Positions 55,595 through 64,000 of a stretch of DNA of 64,000 nucleotides are shown here, piece after piece. A model generated the notes under the pieces. That model was not told where the DNA came from. It worked only from the letters and a program-made list of their open reading frames with translations, and ran no database searches. The position numbers were made by a program, and so were the translations under genes. The number at the start of each line of letters is the position of its first letter. The stretch's first letter is position 1. Location of the stretch: NCBI GenBank assembly GCA_035772405.1, contig JAYKKM010000157.1, positions 124,001 to 188,000 of the forward strand, given 5' to 3'. This stretch comes from Chrysogorgia sp. JL179-B06 (lineage: Eukaryota; Cnidaria; Anthozoa; Scleralcyonacea; Chrysogorgiidae).

Positions 55595-56978
55595 TGTGAA
55601 TAACTGGCATTTTTGTTACAAGAAGGTAACCATGATAAATCATATCGGATAGTGTATACTTTGAAGGTAAAGGGGGGTTACCGGTCGTAATTATTGATCT
55701 ATATTCTAAAATTTGGAGATTTTTAAAAGCACAATGTGATGAATGGGATATCTGCATGTAAAGTGCTGCCTAATACATTTGTGTTTTATTTGGATTGGCT
55801 AAATTCAGAATGCTATCCAATCAGCGTGGCCGAGGTTCTAATTATCCTAATTCGCATAACTCACAATCATAAACAAACAAGAAACATTGCGCAAATTTCC
55901 TCCAATATAACACTTCGAAGAACAGCCACAACAAGCAGCCAACTTTTTGTTACAAACAGGTAACCACCATAGAAATGTAGCTTAGACATTAATCAAGATG
56001 ACTAAGCCGGTTACCATCCATGTATCACAAGATGGCATTGTTGAGCCGGTGAGTTAAAGTGCTGAAGATATCATGAGTAACACTGTACTGCATATAGTAC
56101 AAAAGCTTCAACATTACGTACATGGCGGTATATGCAATTACCAAAATAAAACGAAGTAAATTGCGAATATGAGACTTTTCTGTATCTACCAGATCAAATA
56201 AATTTCTGATTCTTAGCAAGCTTACGTTGTTGTGGCTTTTCTTCGAAGTGTTATATTTAGGTGTATTCTCGCCATATTTCTTGTTTTTAGGTTAACCAGA
56301 ACTGGAGGCACGATGATTGGATGACGCTCTGAAGCGAGCCATTCAAAATAAAACACCTATTGTACATATACATGCAAAAATCTCGCAAGTTGTTACAGCA
56401 TTGTTGCCTTAACAATGGAACAATGCTGTAACAACTTGTTGACATATGTGAACAACATTGATAAATGAACAACATTGTTCTGCATTGTTTCAACAAGTTG
56501 TTACAGCTTGATGAAACAACAACCGTTGTTCACACATGTTGTAACAACCGAAGAACGTGTTACAACATGCGTGAACAACGGTTTGATACATCAACCATGT
56601 TCACCATTGTTGTAACATTGTTTTTCATCGTTTTTATTTCGTCATGCTGTTACATGTTGTATCATGTGCGAACAACGTTGTTGGCTATAAAAATGTGCTG
56701 TTGGAACAACTTGTTCATGACTGTTCATTTATCCGTGAACAAGTTGTTCAAACCATAAGTGAACAACTTGGAAAAATATTCGCCTGTTGACAACCGTGAA
56801 CAAGTTGTGCGTTTTTACGCATGTAGTTTGCATTCATCCCAGTGTGCCTTTAAAAAAACCCAAATTTTAGTATAAAAATTTCAAATTAGGACGCATGGTA
56901 ACCCCCTCACCTTCAAAATATAAGCCATCCGATACTATCTGGCATTGGTTACCGGCTCGTAACAAAAAATGCCATCAA
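55595..56978. mobile_element. Element with about 165-bp terminal inverted repeats and an AACAA/TTGTT core
   Basis: 55595-55760 and 56815-56978 are inverted copies (GGCATTTTTGTTAC, GGTAACC, ATCGGATAG, ACTTTGAAGGTAAAGGGGG / CCCCCTCACCTTCAAAATAT). The inside lacks a transposase. From about 56385 to 56815 it holds a dense irregular array of AACAACTTGTTCAC-like mini-palindromes. Confidence 0.7.
56385..56815. repeat. Irregular minisatellite of AACAAGTTGTT mini-palindromes
   Basis: TGTAACAACTTGTTGACA, GTGAACAACATTG, CAACAAGTTGTTACAG, AACAACCGTTGTTCAC, GAACAAGTTGTTCA and similar recur every 20-40 bp on both strands. Each is near-palindromic, so the array could extrude many short hairpins. Peptides across it are artefacts. 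Confidence 0.8.
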
Positions 56979-58058
56979 CAGTTTTGCCAGAGACACTTTT
57001 ATCGAGGTTGGGCGGCCATCTATATCAAGATTGTGGAAGGAGTCAAAATTGGCAACTTATCCCTTAGAAGTTTCAAATTGGAGAGTAAAGTATTATAGAC
57101 ATTTCACCACATTTTTCAGTAGTTGTAAAATATACGTACTTGTTCATCCATCTTCCTCCTTTTATGTGTCCTTGTGTAAAACAAAAAGAGAACAATGATT
57201 AAACGACAAGTTCTGGTAAAAGAGCGTGGCCAGGCCAATGACAGCTTCAGTTGTCAGTCAACAATCATAATATGGTGTTCTGCACTGCTGGCATGTGTAT
57301 CGCTTCTCCAAGCTTTTTTAAAACACAAGTAAATAACAATATATTCTATACGGTAATTCTAATTATCGCGCAAAATTCAAATCAAACACTTGAATATCAA
57401 ATGTCAGAGTTTGGACTAGATACAGTAGTTTGTAATCAGTTATAATAATATACATGAAAATGTTTCTCGACTGTGATTGGCTGATCGTAGCGCAGTTAAT
57501 CCCAAATAGCAATGTAAAAAAGTGTAACAACAGTGCAAAAATGTGTAACAAGCTTTTCCGATTGGCTAATAAACAACCGGAAACTGCCGGAAAGCCAACA
57601 AAATGGCTATATGCGGATTTTGAAGGATGTTTTTTCCTTCACGAGATAATCCAATATGGCGACCAAAACATAGAGTTGTCGAAGAACATTTCGATGAAAT
57701 ACAGAAGGAATTTTGCTTTAATATTGTCATTAAAGCTCCTGCAAGAAGACTAGAAGAGGTTTATAGATGCTATGAGTTGAAACGTTTGACGTTTTACTGA
57801 ACGAAACCTAAAATCGCAGTTCTAGTTGCCCAATGGGCAACTAGAAAATGTTCTTAATTTCGACCCCTGTGCATATTATGTTACAAGGGAGCTGATATTT
57901 GCTAAGAAAACCGAATCAGAAGTAAGAGTATCGATTTAATACTTTTAGGCCGCCGGCGAGAGAGAGTTGTGGGCATAAAACTTAATTAAAATCGCCGAAC
58001 TTAATTGACTCAAACATCGAACTCATCATGTGCCTAACACATCTCTACTTTGCAGGAT
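56979..58058. other. No supported gene
   Basis: 57440-57545 is a diverged copy of the repeat flanking 44750-44850 (TATACATGAAAATGTTTCTC, GATTGGCTGA). Other frames lack motifs. Confidence 0.4.
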
Positions 58059-58059
58059 A

Positions 58060-59090
58060 TCAGCTGGCACGTCCACAGGCTTCCCGTGTACAAGCATTGT
58101 CCTTATATAGTAAAGTATATTGTATATGTCATCAAAGCAATTAAAATAACCAAAACACAATTAAATATAATATACCTTGTGTAGTTTTGTTCCTTCTTGT
58201 ATTGCAGCCTCATACTTTGTAAGTTTTTAGCACATTGCTGGCTTAGCGGTATGCTTGCTCCACTCATACAGATGAAATATAAAGGCTGGAAACACAATAT
58301 CCAAACTGCCAACATTCGATGCAAGATTAGAAACCAGTAAATCCATAAATATCCTCCAAATTCACAACATTGACAAAGATTAGTAATCCTTTCATCCATA
58401 TATCGGACTGGAATCCAAAATTCGCAAATCTAAATGCAAAATTGCGGCGATTTTAACACAGTCAAAGCTTCGATTTTGCCACAAAAGTAACTGCTTGTTT
58501 GAGACAGCGCCGTCCTATGATTGGCTAATTTTTCCCATTGCGTGATTCAAAGTCCTACCTAACCCCAGAGCTCGACACGTGATTCTATATACGTCCTCTG
58601 ATTGGCCAACTGTTGCCATTGTGTGATTCAAGACATCCTCCGATTGGCCAATTGTTGCCATTAATTCAAAGGGCAAAATCGAAGCTTTGACTGCGTTAAA
58701 ATCGCCGCAATTTTGCATTTAGATTTGCGAATTTTGGATTCCAGTCCGATATATGGATGGAAGGATTACTAATCTTCGTCAATGTTGTGAATTTGGAGCA
58801 ATTGGAGGATATTTATGGATGTACTGGTTTTTATCTTGCATCAAATGTTGGCAGTTTGGATATCATGTTTCCAGCCTTTATATTTCATCATACCGCTAAG
58901 CCAGCAATGTGCTAAAAACTTACAAAGTATGAGGCTGCAATAGAAGAGAAGAACAAAACTACACCAGGTATATTATATTTAATTGTGTTTTGGTTATTTT
59001 AATTGCTTCGATGACATATACAATATACTTTACTATATAAGGACAATGCTTGTACACGGGAAGCATGTGGCACGTCAGACACATTCGTGG
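58060..59090. repeat. Giant near-perfect palindrome, arms about 400 bp
   Basis: The left arm (about 58062-58480) and right arm (about 58672-59085) are inverted copies at high identity, from GCTTCCCGTGTACAAGC to AAATCGAAGCTTTG. The difference is a few substitutions and short indels. The roughly 190-bp spacer contains two direct copies of CTCTGATTGGCCAACTGTTG / CTCCGATTGGCCAATTGTTG. The minus frame of 98 codons (58399-58103) lies wholly in one arm and has no motif. Confidence 0.92.
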
Positions 59091-59595
59091 CATAAACAAC
59101 CTCTGAAACAAATACTTATAAGAAAATTGGGAAGAATCTTTTGACTCCAGTACAAATAGCAAATGGAAGTCCCCGTACTGCTCCAGTACGAATAGCCACT
59201 TCGTTTTTAAAACACAAGTATACTGTCTCTGTCTGTAAAATATCTTTACACTCCATATCATAAGTTTAAAGTAGGTTAAACGAATCGGTTAGTAAACTAT
59301 TGCTTACACTTACTGTTTAATACTGTACTTACGGTTCGTAATCGCTCATTTGTAATGTTAGATTGAATCCGAAGTCCGAACGACGCGCCAATAATATTTC
59401 ATTACGCATGCGCACACGTTTTTCCGCGGTGTTACTTGAAGTACTTGCCGTTATTTCTGTGCCGTTATTGCCCAGGTGAGAGCCACAATTACGTCATGCT
59501 GGCTAACAGGCCCCTCCTGTCAATAGCCCATGCCCCCTATAGGAACAACACGCTACACCGTCCGTATTAATATTATTTATTGCATAAATCCAATT

Positions 59596-59722
59596 ATCAT
59601 TATTATTATCATTATTATTATTATTATTATTATCATCGTTATTATCATCATCATTATCATCATTATCGTGATTATCATCATGATCTTCTTCTTTATCATC
59701 GTCATCATTGTCATGATTATCT
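59596..59722. repeat. (ATT/ATC)n microsatellite
   Basis: Imperfect trinucleotide run; poly-Ile frames here are artefacts. Confidence 0.97.
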
Positions 59723-59889
59723 GACCACTAAAAACTTGGCACTCTTCATTCTCATTTTTCTTTTAGACCAATAGGCAAGCATTCATTCAGTTGCCGTATT
59801 TTCAAACGAATCTCAAGACGTGGTTAACAACCAGTCCAATCAGACAAGGTGAACAGCTTGCGTGTACATTTTCAACTCTTTCAATTTCA

Positions 59890-60003
59890 GTCGCTCTCTC
59901 TCTCCCTCTCTCTCTACCTCTCTCTCTCTCTCTCCACCTCTCTCTCTCTCTCCTCTCCCTCTCTACCTCTCTCTACCGCTCTCTCTACCTCTCTACCTAC
60001 CTC
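59890..60003. repeat. (CT)n with CTACCTCT interruptions
   Basis: Pyrimidine-rich low-complexity tract. Confidence 0.95.
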
Positions 60004-60141
60004 TCTACTACGATGCTTAAACTCCTCGCAAACGAAATGTCGACAAATTTATTTGTTTGACCATTAATGGCACTTATTGTTATACCGAAGGTTTTAAGTA
60101 AGACCCATCACCTGTAAACTTAACTTGTAATAAAAACAATA

Positions 60142-60222
60142 TTGTATTGTATTGTATTGAATTGCATTGCATTGCATTGTATTGTATTGTATTGTATTGT
60201 ATTGTATTGTATTGTATCGTAT
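60142..60222. repeat. (ATTGT)n pentanucleotide microsatellite
   Basis: About sixteen units of ATTGT, some reading ATTGC. Confidence 0.96.
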
Positions 60223-60533
60223 TCATGGTATTAATTGTACGGATTTGAATTTGATTGCTACCTTAGGGTTACGAATCAAAAACTAATCAAATACAAAGCA
60301 GGTAGTTGTTCGAGAAACTTCATCAAACCACGTGATCAAACCGATTTGTCAATGTAAACTGTAAAGAAATGAATTTATTCACTTTTTAACGAACTCTTCT
60401 ATTGATAGTAAAGTGCTCAGCAAAATGCACCAAAAGATTGGCCAAATTTCTTTGTAATTCTAGATCGTGGTTTGATTACATTTGAACACAGGAGTTCTGT
60501 GCAGAAATATATTTTATTTTTTCCTGTTTTTAG

Positions 60534-60683
60534 TCGAAACGTGGAGTAATTCGTGATGTTGTCGAGTGTCTGTGTTGTTTACACCAGGCTAGTGTCACGC
60601 ATGGTGATGTAGTCATGGAGAATATCTTTGTGGACTTAAGCACGCGGGGAGTTCTGGGGGAATATTGTTTCGTCAATGATATG
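60534..60683 (+). CDS. Protein-kinase-like gene, catalytic-loop exon
   Basis: Acceptor CCTGTTTTTAG and donor ATGGTAAGT bound 50 codons in phase 0. They read VVECLCCLHQASVTHGDVVM and ENIFVDLS, then GEYCFVNDM. LH-x3-V-x-H-G-D-x4-E-N-I-x-V-D is the kinase catalytic loop (HGD in place of HRD) with the catalytic Asp and the metal-binding Asn present. VND stands where DFG is expected, so it may be an atypical or inactive kinase. Earlier exons (glycine loop, lysine) would lie upstream but were not identified in 57-60.5 kb. The next exon is 61354-61464. Confidence 0.65.
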
Positions 60684-60699
60684 GTAAGTGTGGGAGTGT

Positions 60700-61135
60700 A
60701 ACGAGAAAAGAGATGAAGTTGTTGTACTGGAGAAACGGGAGATGAAGTGAGATGAGGTGAGGTGAGTTAAGGTCAAGTGAGGTGAGATCAGGTCAGATGA
60801 AGTTGTTGCACTGGAGAAATGTGAGGTGACGTGCGTGAGGTGAGGTTAGGTGAGATGAGGTGAGGTCAAGTGAGGTGAGATGGTCAGATGAAGTTGTACA
60901 GGAGAAACATAAGGTGAGGTCAAGTGAGGTCAGGTCAGGTGACGTCAGGTGACGTCAGGTCTCATGAGGTCAAGTGATGTGAGGTGAGATGAGGTCAAGT
61001 GAGGTCAGGTTAGGTGAGATGAGGTCAAGTAAGGTGAGGTCAGGTGAGGTTGGGTCAAGTTAGGTGAGGTCAGGTGAGATGAGGTCAAGTGAGGTGAGAT
61101 CAAGTCAGATGAAGTTGTACAGGAGAAACGTGAGG
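60700..61135. repeat. Purine-rich minisatellite in the kinase-gene intron
   Basis: Irregular tandem of AGGTGAGGTCA / AGATGAGGTCAAGTG units, with the longer phrase AGATGAAGTTGTACAGGAGAAAC recurring four times at roughly 90-190 bp spacing. Strong purine strand bias. Confidence 0.92.
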
Positions 61136-61353
61136 TCAGGTCTGAACTCTGTGGCCTAATCCCGATTTACCGCAGTTCATACTTGAATTCGACCCTTTGA
61201 AGTTTCGAATGCAGTGCAAGCAGGATCTCGCAGCTTTTCCAAAACCTACAGAGCCTGTCAGCTTCCCACTGACACTGACTGAAGCAAGCCAATGACAGAG
61301 CATCCCAACTGACGCTGACTGAATCAAGCCAATGACGTTTTCTTTACATTTAG

Positions 61354-61464
61354 CAAAAGCGAGTATCCTCAACTGCTGAAATGCTTTTGAAAAATGCCGT
61401 TCCGATAGCTTGCGAGGTGTCACCTGTGTTCGACATGTACTGTCTCGGCGAAATCGTTTACCAG
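61354..61464 (+). CDS. Protein-kinase-like gene, following exon
   Basis: Acceptor TTACATTTAG and donor CAGGTTAGT bound 37 codons in phase 0. They read AEMLLKNAVPIACEVSPVFD and MYCLGEIVYQ. P-x-F-D-M-Y-C-L-G-E-I-V-Y matches kinase subdomain IX (the D-x-W/Y-S-x-G-x-x-x-Y/F block), directly following the activation segment. Its order and phase after 60534-60683 support one gene. Further exons would lie past the right edge, beyond the minisatellite and hAT insertion. Confidence 0.65.
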
Positions 61465-61539
61465 GTTAGTTTCTCACTTCACGAATTCTCTTCAATGTAA
61501 CTAAGTACAACATTAAAATACCTGTGTTAATATAATACA

Positions 61540-61746
61540 CTGCTGTAGTGAATGTGGGAGAGCTTGGAGTAGACAGATGATACATGGATGATCGTAATGC
61601 TTGGTGTGTTAATATATACATTGCTGTAGTGAATGTGGGAGAGCTTGGAGTAGACAGATGATACATGGATGATCGTAATGCTTGGTGTGTTAATATATAC
61701 ATTGCTGTAGTGAATGTGAGAGAGCTTGGAGTAGACAGATGATACA
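61540..61746. repeat. 81-bp minisatellite, left part
   Basis: The unit begins GATGATACATGGATGATCGT and ends GAGCTTGGAGTAGACA, about 2.5 copies with period 81. It is interrupted by the hAT element and resumes at 63773. Confidence 0.96.
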
Positions 61747-63772
61747 CAGTGGCGCCGGCAAGGGGGGGCGAGGGGGGGCAGCCGCCCCCCCAACATTCTC
61801 CAGAGTGGGTTTTTGGATTCGTCCAAATCCGGTATCGTAGGGGGGGGGGGGGGGGGGGCGGTGTGTAAATATTTGGTTGTCAAGTGTACAGTTGTGTGTA
61901 AATGTAATGCGTAACTTGCGGTTAATGGTTGCGTGTAATGGCTAATGCGTAACTTTCTCGATTTTTGGCTTCTTTTATTGTGCTTTGGCTCCAAATAATT
62001 CTATTTGGCCCATTCCAATGCACCGCACCATGAATGAGAAGCTTCGCCGTTGGTCGGATCACTATAAACCAATCAGAAAATGAAAATCATCCGCGAAACT
62101 GAGACGAAGGCGAAGATTGCAGCTGAAGCAAAGGGTCTTTTGAGTAATATTGATTTTGAATTTGTTTTATCATTGAAAGTGAGTATACTTACAGTATATA
62201 AATGATTTCATTTTCTAAGTACATCAGCACTATGTCTATATCGTATGGTTCGCATTGGGAAAACCGAAAACGACCCTGAAAAGTTTTGTTTTCGGTTTTG
62301 AGTTGAAAATTTTCTGTATATATTTTGAGATATATTTCTATTATTTATTTATTTGATACTTTTTCAGGTTCTCGACAAAGTTCTTAACCTCAGCAAAGGT
62401 GTGTCAGACAAACTACAATCAGAGGATCTCGACGTAGTGTCAGGTTGTGATCGGGTTGAAGATCTGCTTGTTGCCATAAAATAACTTCGTACCGAGGACA
62501 AGTTCGAGACGTTCTGGACTGCCACTGTTGAAACATGTGAAGAGCTCAACATTGAAACTCCGATGGAGAAGCGTCAAAGGAAGATACCGGCACGACTGGA
62601 CGACCATCCTGAGACAGCTGTGCGGCTTGAACCCAAAGATACATTTAGAGTTGGGTTCTACTTTTCAGTAAGTATTTGTGCGAATCGTTTAATTTTATCT
62701 CTCCCACACTGTTCGAAACTTTCTATCAGATCAGTATTAAATTGCAGATATCTTTAACTATCCTACTGTTTTCACAGGTTCTTGATCTCATGATCAATTC
62801 AATCGAGACGAGGTACGATGCAGAAAACCGATCCATCTTACGGGGACTTGGATATCTTCATCCCAAACGCATCACGACGCCTGATTCTTTCGAGCATGTC
62901 AAACACGCCGCTGATTGGTTCGAAGATGACATCAACGCTGATGCTCTTGAACTGGAGATGAATTTCATTCGTTCCTCGAAGATGATCAAAGATATCCTGG
63001 CCAAGGAAACGAAAGAACGAAAGTCGTCGTTGGTTGATTTATACCGCGAACTTCTTCAAGAACGCGAATGCTTCCCCAATTTGTCAAAAATTGTTAAGAT
63101 TGCCCTTACTCTCCCTTTGACATCAGCATTTGCTGAGAGATCATTTTCCAAGCTGAAGATAATAAAAAATCGCCTGAGGTCGACGATGAGGCAAGATCGA
63201 CTCGACTCGCTGATGCTCATGTAGTCATGTCCGTGGAATCTGACATTTGTCGGGACCTCGACATCGAAGGACTCGTTGAACGATTTACCGACTCAGTTCC
63301 CCGAAGATGGAACTTGTACTAATTATTTATTATAACATTAAATTCTTCATTTCATTCTTCAGATTATATTGAAAAATACATTTGATTCATATATTGTATG
63401 CCGAAATAATTTATGTTCCGCTTTCCCAAAATAGTGATTTATTAAAACCTTTATGTTTCTCTCAAAGTGCCTCCAAAACGCAGGAAATGCGGTTTTAGAC
63501 ACCCAAAATTCAAAAAATTTCCGGGGGAAATTCCAAATTTAGGCATTACCTTGACGTTTTATGACCTTCAGAATTGCGCAAAATCTTCCCTCAAATGCAG
63601 GAAATGGCATTTCCGAGACTCTAGAGACTCTAGTTTTCAAAAAATTTCAGGGGGGGCCTGCCCCCGGACCCCCCTAGGAAGCGTACGACTCGCGCCTTCG
63701 GCGCTCGATACGCGCCTCCGGCGCGGTATACCAATTTTGCCCCCCCAAAAATAAATCCTGCCGGCGCCACTG
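61747..63772 (+). mobile_element. hAT element, internally reduced, with recognisable transposase
   Basis: Tips CAGTGGCGCCGGCA and TGCCGGCGCCACTG, flanked by a perfect 8-bp duplication ATGATACA (61739-61746 and 63773-63780) inside the 81-bp array. C-rich and G-rich tracts lie just inside each end. The 3' region (63590-63760) is the source of the dispersed GGCATTTCC/GCGCCTTCGGCGC repeats seen near 4.4 and 50.0 kb. Confidence 0.93.
62080..63320 (+). pseudogene. hAT transposase, C-terminal half, one stop and one frameshift
   Basis: Exons 62080-62178, 62368-62667 and 62778-63224 splice in phase 0 with canonical sites. The product reads VLDKVLNLSKGVSDKLQ, FETFWTATVETCEEL, VLDLMINSIETRYD and the hAT dimerisation block LTLPLTSAFAERSFSKLKII and KNRLRSTMRQDRLDSLMLM. 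An in-frame TAA sits at 62482-62484. A stop at 63222 hides a shifted continuation (DIEGLVERFTDS) to about 63320. The BED finger and most of the catalytic part are missing, so it is inactive. It resembles ZMYM1/hAT-type proteins. Confidence 0.85.
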
Positions 63773-64000
63773 ATGATACATGGATGATCATAATGCTTGG
63801 TGTGTTAATATATACACTACTGTAGTGAATGTGGGAGAGCTTGGAGTAGACAGATGATATATGGATGATCATAATGCTTGATGTGTTAATATATACACTA
63901 CTGTAGTGAATGTGGGAGAGCTTGGAGTAGACAGATGATACATGGATGATCGTAATGCTTGGTGTATTAATATATACACTGCTGTAGTGAATGTGGGAGA
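63773..64000. repeat. 81-bp minisatellite, right part, running off the window
   Basis: Same unit and period as 61540-61746, with a few substitutions (CTACTGTAG for TTGCTGTAG). Confidence 0.96.

Noticed and set aside
59530..60067. Ile-, Tyr/His- or Leu/Ser-rich frames
   Set aside because: Products of ATT/ATC and CT low-complexity tracts.

Overview
The window looks like AT-rich nuclear DNA of an invertebrate animal, most likely a cnidarian. This rests on GT-AG introns, many 5'-truncated non-LTR retrotransposons, dense foldback/MITE elements and microsatellites, and reverse-transcriptase fragments of the kind common in coral and anemone genomes. The host assignment is inference. There is no bacterial-style operon.

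Layout. 1-2 kb: an internally deleted PIF/Harbinger transposon. 2.1-10.4 kb: decayed LINEs and a TCGCTACC-type minisatellite split by a LINE. 10.4-19.3 kb: the most striking part, a three-level nest. A short foldback element (element B, 10410-19329, 6-bp duplication CCAAAC) was entered in its left terminal repeat by a related 7.5-kb element (element A, 10505-18021, duplication CCCACA). Element A carries an IS3-like DDE transposase gene and, convergent to it, an intact three-exon gene for a zinc-ribbon/UIM/HECT ubiquitin ligase. A 1.57-kb hAT-type element (15999-17568, duplication GTATTTAC) then landed in the right side of A.

20-26 kb holds several MITEs. A minus-strand multi-exon gene runs from about 46.8 kb (perhaps from a SAP-domain exon at 49.2 kb) down to 23.4 kb. 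Its exons rebuild a P-loop NTPase and end in a restriction-endonuclease-like segment, an arrangement resembling Crinkler (CRN)-type proteins. Two exons appear frameshifted, so it may be a pseudogene. Its introns hold most of the retroelements, including a complete 1129-residue reverse transcriptase with restriction-like endonuclease (29906-33295), a THAP-containing Kolobok-like 5' end, and TTAA- and TA-flanked MITEs. At 36.7-40.5 kb there is a compact set of unrecognised coding segments in inverted copies, split by a mariner-type element.

49-60 kb is almost wholly repeats: a MULE-type hairpin with a 9-bp duplication, two large palindromes (53.05-53.83 and 58.06-59.09 kb), and an AACAA/TTGTT minisatellite inside an inverted-repeat element. 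60.5-61.5 kb contains two exons of a plus-strand protein-kinase-like gene. Its downstream intron holds an 81-bp minisatellite split by a degenerate autonomous-type hAT element (61747-63772, duplication ATGATACA). All calls are by reading only; no similarity search was run.
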